Assembly: GCF_024679245.1 (NCBI RefSeq)
Contig: NC_090174.1
Location: forward strand, 14,277,350-14,341,349
Length of the DNA: 64,000 bases
Source: Pseudorasbora parva
Taxonomy: Eukaryota > Chordata > Actinopteri > Cypriniformes > Gobionidae
Direction of reading: 5' to 3'
Below the pieces are notes generated by a model, which ran no database searches, was not told the origin of the DNA, and saw only the letters and a program-made list of their open reading frames with translations. The translations under genes were made by a program, and so were the position numbers. Within the stretch, counting starts at the first letter, position 1. The number at the start of each line of letters is the position of its first letter. Positions 54,850-64,000 of this stretch are shown here, one piece after another.

Positions 54850-57303
54850 TTGAACAGCTCAAAATCTCAGAGAGACCAGAAAAAAACAGAAAGGAAATCT
54901 GAGAGAAGCTATCCTTTTACCAGAACGACAAAGACAATTTCTACTGAAAGCAGTTGCATCGTGTGTGGAGCCGAGAAACATAGAGACAAGATTTTCTTCT
55001 GCAGAAAGTTTAAAGAACTAAAACTAGCAGAGAAGAAGTCTATCATTAAAAAACTGGGAGCATGTAAAAAGTGTTTGGGATGTCATGAGGAAGATGACAA
55101 GTGCATTGATAGCTACCTTTGCAAGAACAAAGACTGCAAGAGAGGACTTTCGTCAGACCACCATTACTTCCTTTGTCCAAAAGGGGAACTCAAGAACGTG
55201 AGTGAAGGAAAGGCTGTCATCAAGGATAGTAAGAAAGGAAGCAGATTGACAGATGAACAGGAGGAATTCTTGGCTGAGCTCTCACCAGAACTCGCGGAAA
55301 GGTGCAAAAAGGCATTCACCAACAAAGTTAAAAGGGTAAACTGCTCTGAGAACGATCAGATGGGATTGTTGGAAGAAAGTGGGCTGCAAGAGCTTCCTGT
55401 TATCATGATGCTGATGGAGGTGACCACAAATGCGGGACAGAAAATCGGCACTCTGATAGACCTGGCCTCAGACACTAATTATATTACCCATGAAGCTGCT
55501 GATAGACTCAAGCTGAGAGGTGAGAAAATTACCTTGGTTGTTCATGGAGTTGGAAAGATGGCCATTAGAGTGAGCACAAAAAGATACCTACTCAGGATTA
55601 GAGTTAAAAGTTCCAAAGGGACAGAGAAGGCTCACCAGTTAATCTGCTATGGGTTGGAGGAAATCGCCAAAGTTCACAAGAGTGTAACACCAGAGCAACT
55701 TAAGAAATTTTTCCCTGAGGCGGATCTTGAAGAATTGAAAAGGCCGGAGAAAATTGAGCTCCTTATCAGCCATCGAGAGGGGAGACTTGCGCCACAAAGA
55801 TTGAAGATTGTGGGGGATCTTGTCCTGTGGGACAGCCCGTTGGGGAAAACAGTGGCTGGAGCACACCCAGAGCTGTTGGAGATGGTCAACATGGCAGCAT
55901 ATGAGTCTAAGACGCATTTTGCCCGATCCATGAGGACAGCTGCAGTCAGGTATGAGGAAATCCCTGAGAAGGCTGGAGTTCCAAAGGGAAAAAATCATGT
56001 CGCTGAAACAAAAAGCTCACTGACCAGTAATCAGGAGTTTCTTGAGTGGTGGAGATGGGACAGTGTTGGAGCAGCCTGTGAGCCAAAGTGTGGTGGGTGT
56101 CATTGTGGTAATTGTCAACCTGGGGGGAAGGAAATGACCCTTGTGGAAGAAAAAGAACTTGAAATCATAAGAGAAGGTCTTACTTATGTTGAAGGGGATT
56201 CCCACAGTAAGTCTCCACACTCGGATACAAAGTATCCATGGATTCAGGATCCATCTACCCTTCCATACAACAGAAGTGGAGTGGAAAGTGTTTTCCTTAG
56301 AACAGAGAAACAACTCATGAGGGTGCCTGAGTGGCAAGGCATTTATGCAGCTCAAGTCCATGACATGGTGGATAGAAAGGCAGCGACAAAACTCACCAAG
56401 GAAGTAATTGATAATTGGAAGGGTCCAATTTGGTATGTCAGCCACTTGGTGGCACCAAATCCCCACTCAACTACTACTCCTGTGCGGCTTGTCTGGAACA
56501 GTAGCCAGAAATTCAAGGGATTAAGCATGAATGACCTTCTGTTAAAGGGACCCGATGTACTAAACCCCATAAGAGCTGTCTTGCTTAGATTCAGAAAAGG
56601 AGTATTTGCTGCTCTTGGGGACATTAAGAAGATGTATAACTCCGTGTGGCTGGAGGAGCGTGAAGTACATCTTCACAGGTTCCTTTGGAGAGATACTCAA
56701 GAAGAAGAAATAAAAGAGTACGCTGACACAAGGGTTAACATCGGAGATCGGCCTGCTGGATGCATTGCACAGTTAGCCATGCGTGAGACAGCAAGACTAA
56801 CAAAGTTTTCTCATTTGAGAGAGGAGTGCAGAGTCCTTGAGGAGGATAGTTATGTGGATGACATCCTTACATCCCACAATGACCAGGAGAAGCTGAATGA
56901 GATAATAAATGGACTGGAAGAGATTCTGACAGCTGGTGGATTTGCACTCAAGCCATGGGTACGGTCAGGTCAAAGTGGGAGGCAAGTGACTGGTGTGCAA
57001 ACTCAAGGTCAAGTAATCATACTCCCAAACCAGATGAAGGATGAAGATAGCAAGGCTTTGGGCATAGGCTACTTGGTAGAGGAGGACAAACTCTACATAA
57101 TGACTTCAATTAACTTCTCAAAAAGGAAGAAGAAGATGAGGATGGGCCAAAACCTCCTTAGAAACGAAGTGAAACTGAAAACCCCTAACCCTTTGACCAG
57201 AAGACACCTGCTAAGCCAAGTTGCTGGGCTCTATGACCCAATAGGTCTTGTTACACCTGCCAAGCAGAAGGGTGCAATTCTTGTCAGGAAGCCATTCCAA
57301 GAG
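54850..57303 (+). pseudogene. BEL/Pao pol, 5' part (zinc fingers, protease, reverse transcriptase)
   Basis: The ORF reads open from 54850, after another frame change near 54890 relative to gag. Cys/His-rich fingers (CIVCGAEKHRDKIFFC; CKKCLGC; CKNKDCKRG) span about 54958-55180. The aspartic protease (A17 type) shows LIDLASDTNYITH at about 55455. The reverse transcriptase has VRLVWNSS, LGDIKKMYNSV with the first Asp (about 56620) and YVDD at 56851-56862. AGLYDPIGLVTPAKQKGAIL (about 57220) is the Pao-type region after the reverse transcriptase. The frame is cut by a transposon at 57304. It has the normal domain order and no internal stop up to there. Confidence 0.87.
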
Positions 57304-58839
57304 CAGGGTATATGCAGGAATCCTGAAGTTAATTTCAATACCTTTTTAAGACTTTTTTAAGACCTTCTCAAAATATTTTAAGACCTCATCGCACTTCAAG
57401 TTCTAATCGGCAACAAACCTTTAATAAACAGTTGTAGTCGAATGTAGACTTAAAATCTCTATCGTAGGCTAATTTTGTATTGTTTATATTGCATATCTGT
57501 TTTACAACGTATGGAGGGCAACACATTACCTAACTGCGCATTCCGCAAAATACATGACGTCACCCGTAGACGGCGCGCGCCAGGGATGGAAATTAACTTT
57601 TTTCAAAGTCTACCACTGTTTTTACCAGCCACTTTTTTGTTTTTAACAAATTAATACTACAAGCTCTACAATACTTGGGCAGTTTATTTAATCTCAAGTC
57701 TCAATGAATTCCTGATATTTTCACGATGATTTGTGGTCTTTTATGGCTTCCAGTTTTATGGTTTTTAGTCCCAAGAATGAAACTATTCGTTCTGGCATCT
57801 TTGAAGCGTGTTGACAACATTGAGCAGAACATTGTCAGTAGGGATGCACCGAAATCACAATTCTTGACCGAAACAAAAAAAGAAGAAACCAAAGCCGAAA
57901 ACCGAAAAATAAAATTCAAACTAGAATGTTTAACTCGACCTCACTCATGTGTTCATTAAATAATAATGTGCAGGTCTACTGGCCTGCAGAAAGGTACAGC
58001 AATTGAATAAAGTAATCAAATGTAAAATAACTGCATATTTAACTGTTTAAATGAAAGATTAATCCTTATTAAACTTACAAAAACTATTCAATCAAGAGCA
58101 TTGTTTAATGTCAAACTAAATATAAGGACATCCCTCAGGCAGCAGTAAAGGCTACTGCGCCTTTAAGACCTGAGGCAGGGATATGCTCGTCTTTCTCGAC
58201 TGTGCAGTTCACTTAAGGCATATTCAGACGATGTCTGCTAGGATACTCATCAAGATGGACATGTTGACATACTTCTTGTGTGAGTTTGTCCATTTAAGCG
58301 CAAGACTTGAAAGAGAACTCAATATTTGCGCGCTGTGAGACGAGCGCGCGCTCTCGGATAATGCACAGCATCAGATCTTCTCTCAGCGCGCGCGAGTCAC
58401 ACAGCGCACGCGAGTGATGACGGAGAAAACGACTGGTCATATGCGCACATACGGCAGCACTCGCATGCACTGAACAAAGTTTACAGAGAGGTGAAACAGC
58501 TCGGTAGGTGAAGCGAGTTTACCCGCCACAACTCAAAATCAGCCGCATTTGGCTGGTGGCGTGCGTGGCGGCGCTAATTTCCATCCCTGGCGCGCGCGCT
58601 CCGAGCAGATCTCAGACTGAGTACCCGGTTGTTTTTTAATACTTACGGGGATGAAAATAAATATATTCATAAATACTTTTTGGAGTCAAACTCTTTTGAC
58701 AAAGCTTGAACAAAATACTTTCAAAATTTAAGACTTTATAAAGCCGTGATAAGACTTTTTAATACTTTATAAGGGTCTTAATTTTCCCAAAATTGATTTA
58801 TCACCTTTTAAGACTTTTCAAGACCCCGCGGATACCCTG
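57304..58839. mobile_element. DNA transposon in BEL/Pao pol (CAGGGTAT ends, 5-bp duplication)
   Basis: The left end CAGGGTATATGCAGGAATCC and right end ATACCCTG are inverted over CAGGGTAT, with weaker pairing inside (TTTTTAAGAC and TAAGACTTTTCAAGACC). It is flanked by AAGAG (57299-57303, 58840-58844). Removing it and one duplication would join the flanking pol frames in register, which fixes the borders. The CAGGG start suggests hAT, but hAT duplications are normally 8 bp, so the family is uncertain. No transposase. Confidence 0.8.
57581..58589. mobile_element. nested hAT-type element
   Basis: The 1009-bp element starts CAGGGATGGAAATTAAC and ends GCTAATTTCCATCCCTG, between GCGCGCGC on the left (57573-57580) and GCGCGCGC on the right (58590-58597), an exact 8-bp duplication. 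The internal frame 57726-57959 is not a transposase. Part of the middle (AGGGATGCACCGAAATCAC, about 57840) looks like the end of another hAT-type element. Confidence 0.82.
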
Positions 58840-58844
58840 AAGAG

Positions 58845-61356
58845 ACAGGAAAAGGGAACTTAACCCGACAAACATGGGACAAACCCCTTTCTGAAAATCT
58901 CAGGAGTGAAGCCATAAAACTCTTTGAGGAGTATGTACAGCTTGGTCAAGTTAAGTTTCACAGAAGTCTCACTCCAGTTGGCTGGAAAGGAAAACCATGG
59001 GGGATCACGTTCTCAGATGGTAGTGACAAAAGCTATGGAGCTGTGTTGTACCTAAGGTGGGACACGGATCAAGAGATAGATGTCAGACTAGTCGAGTCTA
59101 AGGCCAAGTTAACACCGTTGGACCAGAAGGGGGATGCTGTAAAGGCTGAGATCTGTGGTGCAGTTTTCGCAGTACGTCTTAGGAAGTATTTTGAGAAGCA
59201 TGGGCGGATGGAAGTTGAACGTTGGTTCCACCTAGTAGACAGTCAAACCGTGCTGGGCGCCATTCAACGTGATAGTTATGGGTACCAGACGTTCTTCGCA
59301 AATAGAGTCAGAGAAATCCAAAAGGCTGGATCAGTCAGTGATTGGTGGTGGATCCCAGGGGACTTCAATATCGCAGACCTCATCACAAGGGGGGGGTACT
59401 CCTAAGGATCTTGATGATGATTCTGTTTGGCAAAAGGGACCACAATTCCTTAGGCATCCTGTAGGAGAGTGGCCAAAGAAATCCGCTGCTGAGGTTGCTG
59501 CTGATGCCAGGGAAAGGGTTAATAAACTTCAAAGGAAAACATTTTCAGCAGTTCTGACGAGAGCTCAAACAAGGAAAGACCTGAGAGAAACAGAAGAAGA
59601 AAGTCTCAAAGTGTCAAGCCCTGGGAATGAGAGTAATTCAACCAACATAACTTCTGACCCAAGCATCCATGAGAATACAGGAGAATTAAAACTTGAGGAT
59701 AACTTACAGAGAAGAACACCAGGTGACTTAGTTGTCAAAAAACTAGTGAATGTGGAAAAATTTAGTAGCTTAACCAGACTAGTCAGAGTCATCTCCTGGG
59801 TATGGCGTGCCATACAGAAGTGGTTAGGAAGTCGAAATCAGAACCCAAAGGATGAAAAACGGAAAGCGGCAGTGAAGATTGAAACCAGAAAGACTGTGCT
59901 TACTGTAATAGAACAGGAGGATGCACTAAGAGGGCTCTTTCTGGCAGCCCAGAAGGATAAGGTTTTTCCTGACACTACGCTTAACAGACTGGCTGTGTAC
60001 CGAGAAAGCTCAGGGCTCTTGGTCTGTGGCGGCAGGATTCAAATCTTCAATGAGGAAAACGTTGCGGTTCCAATATTACCTGACATTGCATGGGTGTCTA
60101 TGCTATTGGCCAAAGAAGCTCACAATGCAAATCATGAAGAAGTAGCAGGAACACTTCTCAGGATGAGAAAGAAGGCATGGGTGATTAAAGGTCGGAGGCT
60201 AGCCAAGAAGGTAGTCGACAGCTGTGTAATTTGTAGGAAAGCAAGAGAAAAAAGGTGTCAGCAAATCATGGGCGACCTTCCTCCTGAAAGGGCAGAACCA
60301 GCTGTGCCTTTCGAATTCACAACCTTGGACTTGTTTGGTCCCTACGAAGTAAGGGATGAAGTGAAGAAACGAGTACGACTCAAAGTCTGGGGAATCGTTT
60401 TCTGCTGTATGGCTTCCAGAGCTATTCACACTGATGTTGCGAGTGACCAGTCTGCTGAAGGCTTCCTACTGGCATACCAGAGGTTCACAGCCCTGAGGGG
60501 TCACCCGAGAAGATTGTGGTCCGACCCTGGCTCAAATTTCATTGGAGCTAAACCTGCTCTCACAGAACTCTACAAGTTCCTGGATAAGTTGCAGAAGTCG
60601 GAGCTGGAGGGAGAGGCTGCTAGACATGGTACTGAATGGTCCTGGAAAATCCATCCCGCAAGCTCTCCTCATAGGAATGGGGCAGCAGAAGCCGCTGTCC
60701 GCATTGTAAAGCGAGCCCTTCACAACTTGGGAGGCAATGGTACTTTCACATGGGGCGAGTTCCAAACCTTTCTCTACATGGCAGCCAATCTGGCGAATGA
60801 GAGACCTATAGATGCGAGAACCCAGAGCAGAGAGGATTGCATAGAGTACATCACTCCCAACTCTCTCTTGTTAGGAAGGTCAGGACCAAGGGGAGACCCA
60901 GGTGACTTTGATTTTGTAGGCTATCCCTATAAAAGATTGAAAATCATTCAGGGGGAAGTTAACAAATTTTGGAAGAAATGGAGTCAGTTAGCAGGTCCAA
61001 ATTTGTTCGTGAGGAGCAAGTGGCACACGAAAGAACGGAATGTTGCTGTGGGGGACGTTGTCTGGTTAGCTGACCAAAATGCATTAAGAAGCCAGTACAA
61101 GTTGGCCAGAGTGGTCAAAGTCAATCCTGATCACAAAGGTGTTGTCAGAGATGTGCATGTTAGAGTCTTTACACACTATCCAATCTCAAGTATAAAGCCT
61201 AACAAAGTGAACACTACAGACGGAAGGAAAAGAGTTACCAAATGTTTAACCAACAGAATTCCTGCGACCATCCTCCATAGAGATGTTAGACGGTTGGTCG
61301 TTTTGATTCCTGCGGAAGAACAGCCAGATAAAACGCTAGAGGAAATGATAGTGTGA
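58845..61356 (+). pseudogene. BEL/Pao pol, 3' part (RNase H, integrase) with a frameshift
   Basis: After the inserted transposon the frame continues with RNase H: TFSDGSDKSYGAV (about 59005), EICGAVFAVR, LVDSQTVLGAI and NIADLITRG (about 59370). A run of eight G at 59389-59396 throws the frame; seven would keep it open. From about 59398 the next frame encodes integrase. It has an HHCC finger (HNANH at about 60121, CVICRKAR at about 60222), then the catalytic Asp in TTLDLFGPY (about 60326), Asp in LWSDPGSNF (about 60519) and Glu in NGAAEAAVR (about 60685). The stop is at 61354-61356. Confidence 0.88.
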
Positions 61357-61394
61357 CCTACTTGGGTTCAAGAACCAGTAGGTCAAGTGGGAGG
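61357..61394 (+). promoter_or_regulatory. polypurine tract region of the BEL/Pao element
   Basis: AAGTGGGAGG lies immediately before the 3' LTR (61395) and is the expected position of the plus-strand primer. Assigned by position and purine content only. Confidence 0.6.
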
Positions 61395-62340
61395 TGTGAA
61401 GCTAAAAAGCAAATTTGTGTCTGAGATTTCTGCACTGTCAAAGAAAATCAGCAAAACGGAGGAGCTAAATTCAAATCTACTGACGGAGTAGCGGAAAGTG
61501 ACGACAAGCGGCGGATAATGACGAGTGAAGGCGGAAGAAAGTGAAACTCACATGGCAGATGCATGCACGTGCGCACGCGGAATTAGAGTGCAGAGAAAGC
61601 AGAAAATGCGATCGCCGCAGTGAGCTTACGACGCGGATTAAAGGCATATGCAACTTCTGCATGTGCATTGATGAATGCAGAACATTTAAAAGACTGCCGT
61701 GAGTAAAACAAGACGGGAAACGCATCAGAGATCGGTCATCTCAGGGACACTGATGTTATGAAAATATCTATCTTTGATTATATGAAGGACTGATTGTCAC
61801 TTAAATCTGTACTATTTGACTATTATAATGCACAAAATAGAGAAGATTAGCTAGTTATTTGATGCTGTGGTTATTATTTAAGTGCGTGATGCAGTTTATT
61901 ATGTGTTTATAAAAAATGCAACCTTGTGTATTCAGAAAATCTGAAATAGTGACCTATACCACTGGTTTACTTAAATAGTTCATGCAGAATGATAATGTTA
62001 TGGTTTAATAAATATGAAAGTAAGCTCAAACATGTAAATTAACAAATTTAGAGACAGTTGTATGTGGAAAAGTCTGTATTTGCATTGCATTAGTTCACAT
62101 TTAAGAATATAATCTTAAGTAATTATGTATTCTTTTCTTTGTTTGTTTGTTTTTCTTTAAGGTTATCAACCTTATTGAATCATTGAGCCAAATTGTAAAA
62201 TTACTGTCTGACTTGACAAAATTACCAAATACAAGAGCTGAAAAGTGATTTGGAGTTGTTCCCTGTGTCCCCTGTGAATGGCTGATGCTTTTGTCGAGTT
62301 AGAAGCAAATACTGATGTAAAATTCCCAGATAACTCGACA
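61395..62340 (+). repeat. BEL/Pao 3' LTR
   Basis: 946 bp, same length as the 5' LTR. The differences I noticed are single-base changes, for example a G/T near 52919 versus 61755 and a C/T near 53339 versus 62175. Confidence 0.93.
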
Positions 62341-62930
62341 AACATCATTGAGCATATGTGGGGTAGGATGAAAGAGGACGCATGGAAGACGAAACCAAAG
62401 AATATTGATGAACTCTGGGAGGCATGCAAAGACTGCTTCCATAGCTATTCCTGATGACTTCATCAATAAATTGTATTAATCCTTGCCAAACCGCATGGAT
62501 GCAGTCCTTCAAGCTCATGGAAGTCATACAAGATATTAAATTTAGATCTCACAGCACCACAACTTAATTTGCTGACATATTTTTGTATTTGCTGTAAATT
62601 TGTTCAATTTCTGTATAGGCGACAAAACTTTTGTCTTGCCAAAATTTGACCTTTCCGTCTTGATTAAATGATAAATATTTTTTCTGTGAACATTATTTAT
62701 TTCAGTGCATTAAACATCATTTGGGAGGGTTTTAGCTTTTCATATGAGCTATTTCTAACACCAATTAATTAATTAAAAGTCAGGTTAATATCAGGTATTT
62801 CTAGAAAATAGATAAGCGACAAGACTTTTGTCAGGGACTGTATATCATCCTAATGCATGATAAGGAGGAAAGTTTGAGAGGCCAAAGACTCTCCAAGGAG
62901 TACAGATGGAGAATTGCAGAGATTATTTAA

Positions 62931-63997
62931 AGGACAACTCCGGGGAATTTTTAAGTTTATCTTGATCGTTATACCTTTGTGAGTACAGTCTATAGGAAAG
63001 AAAAATGAACCGGATTGGTGCTTGCAACACGGAGCTGTTACAGTTAATGCCCAGAGCCCCCACTCAGCTAAAACGGCAGCTATGGGGAGAATTAAACGTA
63101 AGGGTGTCTTTGTGCCTCTTAACAGACACTAAATGCAATTAAAATGTCTGTCCAACATAAACAGGTCCCTTACACGACAACAAGATGCGTTTAGCCACTT
63201 AGCCATTGTTTAAATTCAACTAAATAAGTGTTTTAGACGGCTAGCTGTATCTCGCGCTGAAGTCCCGTGGGAACGCAGTTGTAGCCGGAAAAAAGGCAAA
63301 TAGTCCAGTTGGGAAGAGCGTTGTATGTGTAAAGCATGATTATTTTATTACTGCACATCTTTCCTCAAGCCGTGTGCGCCCAAATGGAAGGATAAATACA
63401 TTTTACTTTACCTCCACAGTGGTTGCACCCATCTTAGACCACAAAATGGCATTTTTCTTCAACTGGCCCCGCTGTGTTGTGTCTGTGTAAGTCAGTCATC
63501 CTTGTCAAAGCGTTCGCTGCAAATTTTCGCATTATGTTGCCACAATTCGGAAATGCACAAACGCGAATCATTTCTTCTTCTTCACTTGTGAGTCCGATCG
63601 GATCATCACTCTAGTGATGTCCGGTTCAAGAACGAATCATTCTTTTTAACCGGTTATTTTTAGTGAAACGGGTGAACCAACTTCAGCGCGAGACTACAGC
63701 TAGTCGTCTAAAACAGGTGAATTTAAACAATGTCTAAGGGGCTAAACACATCCCGTTGGCATGTAAGGGACCTGTTCATGTTGGACAGACATTTTAGTTG
63801 CATTTTATGTCTGTTCAGAGGCGCAAAGACACCCTTTACGTTTATGCCCCCAAAGCTGCTGTACTAGCTGAGTGGGGGGGCTCTGGGCATTAACTGTAAT
63901 AGCTCCGTGTTGCAAGCACCAATCCGGTTCGTTTTTTTTTTCTATAGACTGTACTCATAAAGATATAACGATCAAGATAAACTTAAAAATTTGTCCT
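62931..63997. mobile_element. TTAA-type fold-back element (AGGACAACTCCGGGG ends)
   Basis: Starts AGGACAACTCCGGGGAATTT after TTAA (62927-62930) and ends AAATTTGTCCT at 63997, just before the window end, where TTG rather than TTAA follows. The arms pair: CTTGCAACACGGAGCTGTTA and its complement near 63900, and GGACCTGTTCATGTTGGACA near 63770. Only the outermost bases resemble the elements at 16806 and 47351. Confidence 0.7.
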
Positions 63998-64000
63998 TTG

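Larger units (their letters stand above)
52559..62340 (+). mobile_element. BEL/Pao LTR retrotransposon, young but disrupted
   Basis: Bounded by two 946-bp LTRs (TG...CA) and a 5-bp duplication AACAT (52554-52558, 62341-62345), the usual size for BEL/Pao. The internal order is gag, zinc fingers, aspartic protease, reverse transcriptase, RNase H, integrase. About six substitutions separate the LTRs by my reading, about 99.4 % identity, so insertion was recent. The coding region has a stop, frameshifts and a 1.5-kb transposon, so this copy is not autonomous. Confidence 0.92.
51752..62460 (+). pseudogene. Tc1 transposase, frameshifted and interrupted
   Basis: The first part (51752-52396) has helix-turn-helix regions (STADVADTFNVSQRQVQR; STRTVCRILSRNGL), a GRPRKT linker and the first catalytic Asp in DFSDESS. 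A stop at 52394-52396 and a frame change precede QQDGAPSHTS (second Asp, about 52453). The LTR element interrupts the next segment at 52559, and NIIEHMW with the catalytic Glu resumes at 62341. All three catalytic residues persist, but the protein cannot be made. Confidence 0.85.
51415..62840 (+). mobile_element. second Tc1 transposon, split by an LTR retrotransposon
   Basis: The left end CAGTCCCTGACAAAAGTC and right end GACTTTTGTCAGGGACTG are exact inverted ends, flanked by TA (51413-51414, 62841-62842). Without the LTR element and its duplicated 5 bp, the length is about 1.64 kb, normal for Tc1. It lies inside the older Tc1 copy. Confidence 0.88.
49866..62926 (+). pseudogene. older Tc1 copy split into three pieces by later insertions
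   Basis: The N-terminal transposase starts MSKTKEYNFDVQQKIVELHK (49902) and runs to 49988. It resumes at about 51307 with KVLKIPISTIRA and ends at 51414 near LPGRGCV-like sequence. It resumes again at 62841 with REAKDSPRST-like sequence and stops at 62926. The frames join in register across the first gap. The gaps are a 1.3-kb element and the 51415-62840 Tc1. The catalytic domain is not found and is probably lost beyond the element at 62931. Confidence 0.65.

Noticed and set aside
59269..59397. First 43 codons of the integrase frame
   Set aside because: This stretch is RNase H read out of frame; the true integrase frame begins after the G run near 59397.

Overview
The window looks like teleost fish DNA, most likely from a cyprinid. 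That is an inference from AT-rich gene-poor sequence, long (TG)n, (TA)n, (ATT)n and (ATGG)n microsatellites, abundant Tc1 transposons, DIRS and BEL/Pao retroelements, and many fold-back or TTAA-target repeats of the fish type. No bacterial features are present. Only one host gene can be supported: the last four coding exons of an fkbp6-like gene on the minus strand (43860-49069). Nearly everything else is mobile DNA or its remains.

Layout. 1-7.5 kb: anonymous sequence with small inverted-repeat elements, including a hAT-type element with an 8-bp target duplication (6214-6851). 7.5-12 kb: a structurally intact non-LTR retrotransposon of the restriction-like-endonuclease (R2-like) group on the minus strand, directly abutting a nearly identical 5'-truncated copy. 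12-20 kb: fold-back and inverted-repeat elements. 19.9-25.6 kb: a full-length DIRS-type tyrosine-recombinase retrotransposon with inverted terminal repeats and internal complementary region, but with a dead reverse transcriptase. 26-36 kb: a Tc1 fragment, Harbinger-like elements (TAA duplication) and a TTAA-flanked element. 36.5-38.1 kb: a complete Tc1 transposon with an open transposase frame, about 215-bp inverted repeats and TA duplications. 39-43 kb: a second, degraded R2-like fragment whose 3' UTR is tandemly amplified, another Tc1 fragment and a Harbinger-like element. 43.9-49.1 kb: fkbp6 exons with introns filled by repeats. 49.9-64 kb: a nest of insertions.

The nest is the most striking structure. 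An old Tc1 copy is split by a TTAA-type element and by a second Tc1 element (51415-62840). That second Tc1 is split by a BEL/Pao LTR retrotransposon (52559-62340, 946-bp LTRs, AACAT duplication). The LTR element is split by a DNA transposon (57304-58839, AAGAG duplication), which holds a hAT-type element (57581-58589, GCGCGCGC duplication). A further fold-back element (62931-63997) lies at the window end. The duplications fix the order of events.

The only intact protein-coding frames of appreciable size are the R2-like ORF and the Tc1 transposase. The DIRS, BEL/Pao and other Tc1 frames all carry stops or frameshifts. FKBP6 is known in mouse, and its relative Shutdown in Drosophila, as an HSP90 co-chaperone factor needed for piRNA-based transposon silencing. 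Its FKBP-domain exons are not visible here; they may lie beyond the nest or outside the window.
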